Shown here piece by piece: positions 9,244 through 20,509 of a DNA stretch of 64,000 nucleotides. Below the pieces are notes generated by a model. The model worked only from the letters and a program-made list of their open reading frames with translations. It was not told the origin of the DNA and made no database searches. The DNA is taken from contig NZ_CP118615.1 of the NCBI RefSeq assembly GCF_028993575.1, positions 434,001 through 498,000 of the forward strand. The letters run 5' to 3'. Position 1 is the first letter of the stretch, and each line of letters starts with the position of its first letter. The stretch comes from Micromonospora cathayae. Lineage in GTDB: Bacteria > Actinomycetota > Actinomycetes > Mycobacteriales > Micromonosporaceae. The translations under genes were made by a program, and so were the position numbers.

Positions 9244-10659
9244 TCAGGGCTTGGCGGGTGCGGTCGTACCGGACAGCCAGGCGTCGAAGAGGGGACGCAG
9301 CGGCTTGCCGGCCACCCGCTCGGCGAGCGCCACCAGGTCGTCGGTGGTGCCGTGGCCGCCCCGCCGTTCGGTCGTCCAGGTCTTCAGGATGGTGAAGAAG
9401 GTCTTGTCGCCGACCGTCCGGCGCAGCGCGTGCACGGCGAGCGCACCCCGCTGGTAGACGGCCTCGGAGAAGAGGTTCTCCGGCCCCGGGTCCAGCGCCG
9501 GCTTCGACCAGTCGGTGGCCGCGTACTGGCGGGCGAAGTTCTGCTGGGCGGTACGGCCGCCCTCGTGCTCCTCCCAGAGCCACTCGGCGTAGGTGGCGAA
9601 CCCCTCGTTCAGCCAGATGTCGCTCCACCGGGACAGCGAGACGCTGTTGCCGAACCACTGGTGCGCCATCTCGTGCGCGACCAGGGCGGTGTTCTCCCCG
9701 GAGCTGAAGGCGTTGTGGTGGTACACCGGCCGGGACTGCGTCTCCAGGGCGTAGTTGATCCGGTTGTCGACGACCACGATGCCGCCGTACGAGTCGAACG
9801 GGTACGGGCCGAAGCGGGTGGCGAGGAAGTCCGCTATCTCACCGGTCCGGTTCAGGGTGCGCTCCGCCGCACCGCCGGGCAGGACGCTCATGGCGTACGC
9901 CAGCACCATCGGCTTGCCCCGGTGGGTGGACTGCTTCACCCGGATGTTCCCGGTCGACAGGACGGCCAGGTAGCTCGCCATCGGGGACTTCTCCGACCAG
10001 CTCCGGACCGTCCAGCCGTCCGCCGTGTACTCCTCCATGGGCACGCCGTTGCTGACCGCGCCGAGCCCCTCGGGCACCGCGATCCGGATCTCGTACGTCG
10101 CCTTGTCGGACGGATGGTCGTTGACCGGGAACCAGGCGCTGGCCGAGACGGGCTGACCCATCGCCACCGCGTCGGTGGCCTGCTGGAAGAAGCCACCGAC
10201 CCCGAGAACGGGATCGGTGAACGTCCCCGGGACGCCCTCGTACTGCACCTCGACGGTGAACGGGCGGCCCTTGTCCAGCCCGCCCTCGGCCTGCACGACC
10301 AGTTCGGTACGGGTCTGGTGGTACGACGCCGGCCTCCCGTTCAGGGTGACGGTGGTCGCCTCCAGCCCGGCCAGGTCGAGGTTGAACCGGGACAGGTCCT
10401 CGGTGGCGGTGGCGACAATGGACGCCCGACCGACCAGCTCGTGGTCGTAGTCGATGTCCAGCCGGTAACTGGTGACGTCGTAGCCACCGTTGCCCGGCCC
10501 CGGGAAGTACGGGTCCTCGGCGGACTCCGCCCCCGCCCGGTAGCGGGACTCCCCGCCGCCCGTCCCGTCGCCGCAGGCGGCGACCGCGAGCGCCACCGTC
10601 AAGCCGAGGACGCCCACCGTCCGTCGACGACCGGCACCCGCCCCTGCTCCGTTGATCAC
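9244..10659 (-). CDS. M1-family zinc metallopeptidase, lipoprotein (paralogue 3)
   Basis: A 471-residue lipoprotein, first in transcription order of the three tandem M1 peptidases. The signal sequence ends in VAAC, followed by Gly/Asp/Ser residues. HEMAHQWFGN and the downstream NEG form the zinc site, with ALETQSRPVY at the position of GAMEN. It is the most diverged of the three and does not share the near-identical tract of paralogues 1 and 2. The GNGGYDV segment that follows the linker is common to all three. Only 34 bp separate its start from the end of guaB3 on the same strand, so read-through from the gua genes is possible. Confidence 0.92.
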   Translation of the reverse strand: MINGAGAGAGRRRTVGVLGLTVALAVAACGDGTGGGESRYRAGAESAEDPYFPGPGNGGYDVTSYRLDIDYDHELVGRASIVATATEDLSRFNLDLAGLEATTVTLNGRPASYHQTRTELVVQAEGGLDKGRPFTVEVQYEGVPGTFTDPVLGVGGFFQQATDAVAMGQPVSASAWFPVNDHPSDKATYEIRIAVPEGLGAVSNGVPMEEYTADGWTVRSWSEKSPMASYLAVLSTGNIRVKQSTHRGKPMVLAYAMSVLPGGAAERTLNRTGEIADFLATRFGPYPFDSYGGIVVVDNRINYALETQSRPVYHHNAFSSGENTALVAHEMAHQWFGNSVSLSRWSDIWLNEGFATYAEWLWEEHEGGRTAQQNFARQYAATDWSKPALDPGPENLFSEAVYQRGALAVHALRRTVGDKTFFTILKTWTTERRGGHGTTDDLVALAERVAGKPLRPLFDAWLSGTTAPAKP

Positions 10660-10693
10660 GCCGGGAGCGTACGGGGCGGGGCCGACCGTACCG

Positions 10694-11812
10694 TCAGCGG
10701 TCCAGGACCAGGCCGACCTTCTGGAACTCCTTCAGGTCGCGGTACCCGCACTTGGCCATCGCCCGACGCAGCCCGCCGAACAGGTTGAGCTGACCGTCCG
10801 GCTCGTCGGCCGGGCCGAACAGCAGCCGCTCCATCTCACCGAGCGGCTCACCGGCCACCTCGAACGCGCCCCGGGGCAGCGACGGGTGGCTGGCCGCCGA
10901 GTGCCACCACGCGCCGCCGGCCGGGGCCTCCGCGCACAGCGACAACGGCTCGCCGATCATCACCGCGTCCGCGCCGCAGCCCAGCGCCTTGGCGATGTCG
11001 CCGGAGGTCTGCACGTCACCGTCGGCGATCAGGTGCACGTACCGGCCGCCGGTCTCGTCCAGGTAGTCCCGGCGGGCCGCCGCCGCGTCGGCGATCGCGG
11101 ACGCCATCGGCACCCGGATGCCGAGCACCGACTCGGTGGTGGACCAGTCGTCCCCGCCGATCCCGACGATCACGCCGGCCGCGCCGGTGCGCATCAGGTG
11201 CAGCGCGGTCTTGTAGTCGGTGCAGCCGCCGACGATGACCGGCAGGTCGAGGTCGGCGATGAACTCCTTGAGGTTCAGCGGCTCGTCGGTGGTGGAGACG
11301 TGCTCGGCGGAGACGATGGTGCCCTGGATGACCAGGATGTCGACGCCGGCGTCCAGGATCACCGGGGCCAGCGCCAGGGTGTGCTGCGGCGACACCCGGA
11401 CGGCCACCGTGCCGCCGCCGGCCCGCAGCTCGCGGACCCGCTCGGCGATCAGCTCCGGGCGGATCGGCTCGGCGTACACCTCCTGGAGGCGCTTGGTGGC
11501 GCGGGCGTCCTCGCCGAGCGCCGCCAGCTCCTCCAGGATCTTGGTGGGGTTCTCGTACCGGGTCCAGAGGCCCTCGACGTTGAGCACCCCGAGCCCGCCG
11601 AGCTGGCCGAGCCGGACCGCCGACGCCGGGCTCATCGTCGCGTCCGAGGGGTGCGCGACGCAGGGGATACCGAACTGGTACGCGTCGAGCTGCCAGGCGG
11701 TGGAGACGTCGTCGACGTCCCGGGTCCGCCGGCTCGGCACGATGGCGATGTCGTCCAGGTGGTAGCCGCGCTGCGCGGTCTTGCCCAGCCCGATCTCGAC
11801 CACGTCACGCAT
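10694..11812 (-). CDS. guaB3: IMP dehydrogenase family protein GuaB3 (no CBS domains)
   Basis: A 372-residue protein of the GuaB3 group, an IMPDH-like barrel lacking the CBS domains. It begins with the conserved VEIGLGKTAQRGYHLDDIAI segment and ends DLKEFQKVGLVL. The region corresponding to the catalytic cysteine loop reads GIGGDDWSTTESVLG with no cysteine, whereas GuaB at 11843-13405 has GPGAICTTR. So either the chemistry differs or the protein is regulatory; its role in guanine nucleotide metabolism is inferred from its position. It lies 30 bp downstream of guaB, almost certainly in one operon with it, as in mycobacteria and Streptomyces. Confidence 0.95.
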   Translation of the reverse strand: MRDVVEIGLGKTAQRGYHLDDIAIVPSRRTRDVDDVSTAWQLDAYQFGIPCVAHPSDATMSPASAVRLGQLGGLGVLNVEGLWTRYENPTKILEELAALGEDARATKRLQEVYAEPIRPELIAERVRELRAGGGTVAVRVSPQHTLALAPVILDAGVDILVIQGTIVSAEHVSTTDEPLNLKEFIADLDLPVIVGGCTDYKTALHLMRTGAAGVIVGIGGDDWSTTESVLGIRVPMASAIADAAAARRDYLDETGGRYVHLIADGDVQTSGDIAKALGCGADAVMIGEPLSLCAEAPAGGAWWHSAASHPSLPRGAFEVAGEPLGEMERLLFGPADEPDGQLNLFGGLRRAMAKCGYRDLKEFQKVGLVLDR

Positions 11813-11842
11813 GAGGGTCTCCAGTTTTCAGGGAAGGGGTGG

Positions 11843-13435
<1,593 letters not shown>

Positions 13436-13588
13436 TCAGTGAGGTGGCGCGCGGGCACCGGAACACGCCGGAATCCCGGGCGCGTCGCCCCATCGTACCC
13501 ACTGAGCTGCGCGGGCCCGGGCGGCGGCGCGACCGGTGGCGACGGGCGGGGGCGGGCGTGCCGACAGGGTTGGGTCTACGGTGAGGGG

Positions 13589-14002
13589 GTGCACGACGAG
13601 CCCATCGACCCGTTCAACGGCGACCCGGCCGATCCGTCCGCCGGTCTGGACGACCCCGGAGACGACGCCCAGCACGAGCCGCTGACCGACGTCGAGCGGC
13701 AGGACGTCCTGGAGGACCTGGCGGACCTGGAGATCTACCAGGCCCTGCTGGCCCCGATCGGCGTCCGTGGGCTGGTGATCGAGTGCGAGGACTGCCGCGA
13801 GCCGCACTACTTCGACTGGGACCTGCTCCGGGGCAACCTGCGTCACCTGCTCAGTTCCGGTCGCCCCCGGGTGCACGAGCCGGCCTACGACCCGGATCCC
13901 GACCACTACGTCACCTGGGACTACGCCCGGGGGTACGCCGACGGGGTGCACGACACCCTGACCGAGGCCGGCGAGGACGACCCCGAACCCACCGCCGACT
14001 GA
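13589..14002 (+). CDS. DUF5319-type conserved actinobacterial protein
   Basis: A 137-residue acidic protein. The start is set at GTG 13589 because TACGGT at 13577-13582 sits six bases before it, matching a leaderless promoter, and there is no ribosome site. The conserved core includes DVLEDLADLEIYQALLAP, then CEDCREPHYFDWDLLR with a CxxC pair, and ends with an acidic tail. It resembles the small protein encoded beside guaB2 in mycobacteria (Rv3412-like, from memory), annotated DUF5319. Function is unknown. It is divergent from guaB and convergent with the BldM-like regulator gene. Confidence 0.85.
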   Translation: MHDEPIDPFNGDPADPSAGLDDPGDDAQHEPLTDVERQDVLEDLADLEIYQALLAPIGVRGLVIECEDCREPHYFDWDLLRGNLRHLLSSGRPRVHEPAYDPDPDHYVTWDYARGYADGVHDTLTEAGEDDPEPTAD

Positions 14003-14063
14003 CGACCGGTACGGGCGCGTCCCCGGCCCAGCCGCCCGGTCCGGCGCGGAGGCGGCCCAGGCG

Positions 14064-14115
14064 ACCGGTACGGCTCAGGCGACCAGGTGACCGGTACGGC
14101 TCAGGCGACCAGGCC
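14064..14115. repeat. Tail repeat of the BldM-like gene
   Basis: A 26-bp tandem duplication (14064-14089 and 14090-14115) sharing ACCGGTACGGCTCAGGCGAC. The right copy covers the last codons and stop of the regulator gene (stop 14101-14103), and the left copy lies just downstream and repeats the stop. Confidence 0.8.
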
Positions 14116-14925
14116 GGCGCGGAAGCCGGCGGCGACGGCGTGCGCCCGGTCGCGGGCGCCGAGCTTGCGGAACAGCCGGCGGGCGTGGGTCTTGACGGTG
14201 TCCTCCGAGACGTACAGTTCCCGGCCGATCTCGGCGTTGCTCTTCCCCTCGGCCATACCCAGCAGGACCTGGAGTTCCCGCTCGGTCAGCCCTGAGCCCC
14301 GACCGCCGGTGGCGGGGCGGCGCTCCGTCGCCGGTGCCGCCGGTACGGGTTCCGGCTGGCCACCGGCCTCGTCCACCTCGTCGTCACCACGCTGCACCGG
14401 GACCATCGCCGGCCCGTTGCCGGGCGCGTCCGGGGTCGTCGCCGGCCAGCCCGGGGTGGCTCCGCCGGGGGTACGGCCGCCCGGGTGTCCCGTCCCGCCA
14501 CCGCCGACGGCGGCGGCGTCCCGGGCCGGGTCGGCGATCCGTCGCCGCGCCGACCGTCCGGGGGCGGACAGCAGCAGCAGCGCCTTGGCGACCGCGCTGG
14601 TCAGGTCGTGGTCGACACCCTGGATCAGTCCCCGTGCCCCGGCGCTGATGGTGGCCGCCGCCGCGCCGGATTCCTCCGTTCCGAGCAGCAGCACCGCCGC
14701 CTGTGGGGCGCGGGCGAGGACCCGCCGGACGAATCCCGCGCTGTCCGGCCGGGTGAGCGCGGTGTCGGCGAGCACCACGTCGGGCGGTTGCTCGGCGAGC
14801 CGCAGCATCACCTCGGGGTCGGAGACGGCGGTACGGACGACGGCGGCAAGACCGAGCCGCGCCGCCGCGGATGACAGGTGCTGCGCCGCCAGTGGGGTCC
14901 GGACGCAGACGAGAACCGTACGCAC
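14101..14925 (-). CDS. BldM-type LuxR-family regulator with degenerate receiver domain
   Basis: A 274-residue DNA-binding regulator. The C-terminal LuxR helix-turn-helix (LTERELQVLLGMAEGKSN through EDTVKTHARRLFRKLGA) is very close to what I recall of Streptomyces BldM, a sporulation regulator, and the divergent WhiD-type gene next door matches the bldM-whiD arrangement. The N-terminal receiver-like domain is atypical: the acidic pair after the first strand is replaced (VCVRTPLA) and the conserved Lys position reads GLIQ, so ordinary phosphorylation control is unlikely. A roughly 90-residue Gly/Pro/Ala linker separates the domains. GTG start at 14925 with GGAGAGGAGA upstream. The orthology is inferred, not tested. 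Confidence 0.85.
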   Translation of the reverse strand: MRTVLVCVRTPLAAQHLSSAAARLGLAAVVRTAVSDPEVMLRLAEQPPDVVLADTALTRPDSAGFVRRVLARAPQAAVLLLGTEESGAAAATISAGARGLIQGVDHDLTSAVAKALLLLSAPGRSARRRIADPARDAAAVGGGGTGHPGGRTPGGATPGWPATTPDAPGNGPAMVPVQRGDDEVDEAGGQPEPVPAAPATERRPATGGRGSGLTERELQVLLGMAEGKSNAEIGRELYVSEDTVKTHARRLFRKLGARDRAHAVAAGFRAGLVA

Positions 14926-15181
14926 AGTGGGGTCTCCTCTCCGTGTGGAAGCAGACCACGAGCGGCGCTGATCATGAGGGGGTTCCGGGCAATTCTCTGA
15001 ACTTTTCCGGCATATGGGGCCTACTGCGCGAGTTGTCGGAGCTTTTCGATCACAGGACGTGTGAGCCGGCGAGCGGCAGGGTACCGGGGGGCCAGGCCGC
15101 ACCCGGCGCGTTCGCACAACCGCCGCCCGGGACTGGCCGTACTGACCATCGCGGCGGTGCCGCGCGGGAGGAGGGGTGCTG

Positions 15182-15565
15182 ATGTCGAACGTACGTAGAC
15201 TGCCCGGACCCATCGTCGACCTGTGGGACTGGCAGCGGCTCGGTGCCTGCCGGGGTCGTGACAGTGCGCAGTTCTTCCACCCGGACGGTGAACGCGGCTC
15301 CTCCCGGCTGCGCCGCGAGTCAGGGGCCAAGTCGGTCTGCCGGGCCTGCCCGGTACGCGCCGAGTGTGCCGCGCACGCCCTCGCCGTCCGCGAGCCGTAC
15401 GGCGTGTGGGGTGGCTTCAGCGAGTCCGAGCGGCTCCGCCTGCTCGCCCTCGGCTGGGAGGACCTCGCCGACCGGCGCGGCCACCGGGTGGACGTCGCCC
15501 GGCTGGAGGCCCGGCTCGGTCGCCCGCACAAGTCCACCGTGCCCGCCCAGCGCAGCGTCGCCTGA
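15182..15565 (+). CDS. whiD: WhiB-family iron-sulfur regulator (WhiD/WhiB3 type)
   Basis: A 127-residue WhiB-like protein binding a [4Fe-4S] cluster through Cys23, Cys53, Cys56 and Cys62 (C-x29-C-x2-C-x5-C), followed by the G[VI]WGG turn (GVWGG) and a basic C-terminal region. The N-terminal RLPGPIVDLWDWQ is the hallmark I associate with Streptomyces WhiD and mycobacterial WhiB3, partners of the principal sigma factor in sporulation or redox responses. ATG at 15182 is chosen because GGAGGGG lies a few bases upstream; an earlier in-frame start would lack this. It is divergent from the BldM-like gene across a 256-bp gap, where I see no clear promoter consensus. A 63-bp repeat begins within its last codons. 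Confidence 0.9.
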   Translation: MSNVRRLPGPIVDLWDWQRLGACRGRDSAQFFHPDGERGSSRLRRESGAKSVCRACPVRAECAAHALAVREPYGVWGGFSESERLRLLALGWEDLADRRGHRVDVARLEARLGRPHKSTVPAQRSVA

Positions 15566-15678
15566 CGCTGTGACCGCCGGGCGCAGGACCGCCTGACGCG
15601 CACACCGACCACCGGCAGCGTCGCCTGACGCTGTGACCGCCCGGCACAGCGTCGCCTGACGCGCACACCGACCATCGC
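15553..15678. repeat. Tail repeat of the whiD-type gene (63 bp x 2)
   Basis: Two contiguous 63-bp copies (15553-15615 and 15616-15678) starting with CAGCGTCGCCTGACGCTGTG. The first copy begins inside the whiD 3' end and contains its TGA stop (15563-15565); the second repeats it downstream. Shorter internal echoes of GTCGCCTGACGC also occur. Not a CRISPR: there are no spacers. Confidence 0.85.
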
Positions 15679-15722
15679 TGCCGCGTCCCCTGCCGGGGCG
15701 CGGCAGCACGCCGTCCGGCACC

Positions 15723-16940
15723 ATGGGCCCGATGCGGACCGACATCTGCGAACCGGACCTGCTCTGGACCCGGTGGGGCCTGCTCTCCGCCGCCCTCACC
15801 GCCCTCGGCCACGACGACGTGTACTGGTGCGCCGCGGACGGGGCCCACCACGACGACCACGGCGGGAACTGGGCCCGACTGGTCCGGGTCGACGGTGGCC
15901 GGGCGGTGCTGTTCGGGTACGACCACGAGTACAGCGACACCGTGGACGCCACACCCCCGGTCGACCTGCTCGCCGGCGCGCCCGCCTGGCTGCCCTGGCC
16001 GGAACTGCTCCGGTACGTCGCCGACGACCAGCTCGGCTACGTCCACTGGTACGACCGGGAATGGTCCCGGGTGCCGTACCCGGCCGGTCTGGCGGACGGG
16101 CTGACCGCCACCGTCGGGGCCCTGCTCGACGCCGACCGTCTCGAAGGCCAACTGTCCGACGTGGTCACCGAGTGGGGTGGGCACGAACCGGCCGGTCCGG
16201 CGGAGCGGGACGACCTGGCCCGCGCCGCCGCCCGGCTGCGCGTCGCCGCCGAGGCCCGCACCCTCGACCCGGCTGACCTCACCGGCCTGCTCGGCCGACT
16301 GCGACACAGGACCGTCGACCTGGCCGCCGCCCTGACCGTGGCGGCCGACGCCGGCCTCACCCCGGGCAGCGCCCTGCCGTCCGTACCGGCCGGAACCGAG
16401 GTGCCCCGGCGGCGGATCCGGCAGCTCAGCGGCACCCAGCACGAGGAGCTGGTCCGTGCCGCGATGCGGGCCGCCACCGAGCGGCAGCGCCCGCCGACCG
16501 CACCCACCGCCGAGTTGACCGCGCTGGTCGACTGGGTACGGGGGCACACACCCGACGGCGACGGACGGTGCCTGCTGCTCGTCGAGGTCACCGACACCGG
16601 CCTGCGTCCGGTCCCCGGGCCGCGCCCGCCGGCCGGTGTCTTCGGCGACGGCTGGACGGCCTTCCGGGAGCTGGCCGGACTGGTCCGGCAACTCCGGGCG
16701 GCCGAGGCCCATCCGGAGCACGGCCGCTGGTTCCACCTGCGGCTGGAGACCACCCCCGACGGGTACGCCGTCGAGCGGTACTACGACACGGTGCCGGACT
16801 GGCTGCCGGCCGACGACCGCCACCCGATCTGGCTCGACGCGCTGCGCCAGGAGATGGACCGCCGTACGCCGGAGTTCCGCCCCACCTGGGCCGCCCGGCT
16901 CGCCCCCGAGGTCGCCTGGGGGTACGCCGACCCGGCCTGA
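15723..16940 (+). CDS. Hypothetical protein, 405 aa
   Basis: No confident family. The protein is soluble, acidic and rich in Trp/Tyr. Its N-terminal third has many aromatic and His/Asp residues (DDVYWCAADGAHHDDHGGNW). The middle is Ala/Arg-rich and probably helical. The last 110 residues contain GDGWTAFRELAGLV, WFHLRLETTPDGYAVERYYD and a closing helix, a pattern that recalls YezG/DUF600-like immunity proteins. That resemblance is from memory and weak. ATG at 15723 has no ribosome site; an internal ATG at 15732 is equally possible. It is convergent with the molybdopterin oxidoreductase, with 11 bp between stops. Confidence 0.65.
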   Translation: MGPMRTDICEPDLLWTRWGLLSAALTALGHDDVYWCAADGAHHDDHGGNWARLVRVDGGRAVLFGYDHEYSDTVDATPPVDLLAGAPAWLPWPELLRYVADDQLGYVHWYDREWSRVPYPAGLADGLTATVGALLDADRLEGQLSDVVTEWGGHEPAGPAERDDLARAAARLRVAAEARTLDPADLTGLLGRLRHRTVDLAAALTVAADAGLTPGSALPSVPAGTEVPRRRIRQLSGTQHEELVRAAMRAATERQRPPTAPTAELTALVDWVRGHTPDGDGRCLLLVEVTDTGLRPVPGPRPPAGVFGDGWTAFRELAGLVRQLRAAEAHPEHGRWFHLRLETTPDGYAVERYYDTVPDWLPADDRHPIWLDALRQEMDRRTPEFRPTWAARLAPEVAWGYADPA

Positions 16941-16951
16941 CCGGGCAGCTG

Positions 16952-18622
16952 TCAGTCGACGGTGACCCGGACGGTGTGCCAGCCGGTGGCCCCGTCCGGG
17001 GCGACCGGCGCACGTCGCTCCGGCTGGGTAGCCCCGCTGGCGTCGGTGGCCCGTACCTGGAGGGTGTGCTCGCCCGGGGTGGCCGCCCACCGCCAGGACC
17101 ACTGCACCCAGGTGTCGGTGGAGACGGCGGCGGCCAGGGTCGCCTGCTGCCACTCCCCCTCGTCGACGCGTACCTCGACCCGGCGGATACCGAGGTGCTG
17201 GGCCCAGGCCACCCCGGCCACCGTCACCGGGCCGGCGGTCAGCCGGTTGCGGGGTCGGGGCGTGTCGATCCGGGACTGCGTCTTGATCGGCCCCCGCGCC
17301 GACCAGCCACGGGGCACCCAGTACGCGTCGAAGTCGGCGAAACTGGTCAGCTCCAGCTCGGTGATCCACTTGCAGGCCGACACGTACCCGTACAGCCCGG
17401 GTACCACCATCCGGACCGGGAACCCGTGCTCGACCGGCAGCGGCTCGCCGTTCATCCCCACCGCGAGCAGCGCGTCCCGCCCGTCGCGCAGCACCTCGGT
17501 CGGGGTGCCGCAGGTCCAGCCGTCCACCGACCGGCTCACCACCTGGTCCGCGCCGTCGAGCGGGCCGGCCTCGTCCAGCAGTTCCTTCACCGGGACGCCG
17601 AGCCACCGGGCGTTGCCGACCAGGTCCCCGCCGACCTCGTTGGAGACGCAGGCCAGGGTGACGTACCGCTCCACCATCGGACGGGCGAGCAGCTCGGCGA
17701 AGCTCAGTTCGAACGGGTTGCGGACCCGGCCGTGTACGCGCAGCCGCCACGTTCCCGGGTCGACCTGCGGCACGACCAGCGCGGTGTCGATCCGGTAGAA
17801 GCCCGCGTTCGACGTCACGTACGGGGCCAGCCCGCGTAGCCCGAGGTCGGCACCGGCCGGCACCGGCGGGGCCGGGGCGACCGGGGTGGGCAGGGCGACC
17901 GCCGAACGGGCCGCCGAGACACCCCGTCGACCGGCCAGCCATCGGCCGCCCAGTCCGGCCACGGTCGCCGCGCCGAGCAGTACCCCGGTCCCGGTCAGGA
18001 AGCGTCGCCGCGACTCCGGGTCGGTCTCGTCCCCGCCCGGACGACGCGCCGACCCGGCAGGGACCGGCTCGGCACGGACCCGCTCGGCAGCGGCCGGCTC
18101 GGCAGGCGACGACCCGGCAGTGGCCGGCTCGGTGGCGGGTGTCGCGGGGGGTGGTGCGGGTGGCGACCAGGGCCAGGGGTCAGGCTCCAGCGGGCCGGCG
18201 GTGCAGAGCCAGAGCACCCCGGCACCGAGCGCCGCACCGGTCAGCGAGGGCAGCACGTCGAGCGCGTCCGCGCCCGGCCGGGTCAGCGCGGCCACCGCGC
18301 CGAGCGCCCCGAAGGCGACGACGCCGGCCACCGCCGGGGCGAGCCGCCGGGTGGCGAGCACACCCAGCCCGGCGGCGAAGGCCGCCAGCAGCACCGCCGT
18401 ACCGACCAGCAGGGCGACCTTGTCGTACCGGCCGAAGACGTCGATGGCGAACTGTTTCAGCGGCTCCGGCACCGTGTCGACGACCACGCCTCCGACCGCC
18501 ACCAGGGGCGCGGACCGGGGGCCGGTGGCCACCGCCACCAGTTCCGCGACCCCGATCGCCACCGCCCCGGCGGTGACCCCCGCCAGCGCCCCGAACCGCC
18601 ACACCCTGCCGCTGTCCGCCAC
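16952..18622 (-). CDS. Membrane-anchored molybdopterin oxidoreductase (sulfite-oxidase fold)
   Basis: A 556-residue protein: four to five hydrophobic segments in the first 150 residues, a long Pro/Ala/Glu linker, a further hydrophobic segment, then an oxidoreductase molybdopterin domain. The Mo-ligand cysteine is in TLACVSNEVGG; further cofactor motifs are MNGEPLPVEHGFPVR and GLYGYVSACKWI. The C-terminus is the dimerisation domain typical of sulfite oxidases. The catalytic domain would face outside the membrane. The substrate is unknown. GTG at 18622 has GGATGGGAG upstream; a further upstream TTG codon is less likely. Its start lies only about 60 bp beyond the groEL terminator. Confidence 0.88.
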   Translation of the reverse strand: MADSGRVWRFGALAGVTAGAVAIGVAELVAVATGPRSAPLVAVGGVVVDTVPEPLKQFAIDVFGRYDKVALLVGTAVLLAAFAAGLGVLATRRLAPAVAGVVAFGALGAVAALTRPGADALDVLPSLTGAALGAGVLWLCTAGPLEPDPWPWSPPAPPPATPATEPATAGSSPAEPAAAERVRAEPVPAGSARRPGGDETDPESRRRFLTGTGVLLGAATVAGLGGRWLAGRRGVSAARSAVALPTPVAPAPPVPAGADLGLRGLAPYVTSNAGFYRIDTALVVPQVDPGTWRLRVHGRVRNPFELSFAELLARPMVERYVTLACVSNEVGGDLVGNARWLGVPVKELLDEAGPLDGADQVVSRSVDGWTCGTPTEVLRDGRDALLAVGMNGEPLPVEHGFPVRMVVPGLYGYVSACKWITELELTSFADFDAYWVPRGWSARGPIKTQSRIDTPRPRNRLTAGPVTVAGVAWAQHLGIRRVEVRVDEGEWQQATLAAAVSTDTWVQWSWRWAATPGEHTLQVRATDASGATQPERRAPVAPDGATGWHTVRVTVD

Positions 18623-18679
18623 CCTCCCATCCTCGCCACTGCGCCGTCGCCCGACCACCCACGTCACCGACCGGTAAGA

Positions 18680-18727
18680 CAAAAGATCCAGGGCACCCCC
18701 GCGGTGTGCGGTGCGGTGCCCTGGATC
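18680..18727 (-). terminator. Intrinsic terminator after groEL
   Basis: A perfect 13-bp inverted repeat (18685-18697 and 18715-18727, GATCCAGGGCACC). Read on the minus strand it is followed by TTTTG, giving a classic hairpin plus U-run, rare in this GC-rich sequence. Confidence 0.85.
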
Positions 18728-18743
18728 GGTGCCCTGCGACGGT

Positions 18744-18787
18744 GGAGGGACCCTTCCGCTGCCCGGGGGCTCAGGCAGGGTCCCTCC
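18744..18787 (-). terminator. Second hairpin after groEL
   Basis: An 11-bp perfect inverted repeat (18744-18754 and 18777-18787, GGAGGGACCCT) directly after the groEL stop codon and before the U-run terminator, giving two hairpins in series. Confidence 0.7.
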
Positions 18788-18792
18788 GCGCG

Positions 18793-20442
<1,650 letters not shown>

Positions 20443-20459
20443 TTATCCCTTCAAGCGTT

Positions 20460-20493
20460 GCTGCCCCGGCCCGGCGAGCCGGACCGGGGCAGC
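20460..20493 (-). terminator. Intercistronic hairpin between groES and groEL
   Basis: A 10-bp perfect inverted repeat (GCTGCCCCGG at 20460-20469 and its complement at 20484-20493) with a 14-nt loop and no U-run. Because groEL follows, it is more likely an attenuator or mRNA-processing/stability element than a full stop. Confidence 0.6.
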
Positions 20494-20509
20494 AGCACTG
20501 ATCGGTTGC

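Noticed and set aside
15417..17942. Minus-strand frame of over 800 codons
   Set aside because: It crosses whiD, the orphan gene and the molybdopterin oxidoreductase in unrelated frames and has no family features.
18623..18682. TTG at 18682 as start of the molybdopterin oxidoreductase
   Set aside because: It would begin inside the groEL terminator hairpin region and has no ribosome site; GTG 18622 with a purine-rich stretch upstream fits better.
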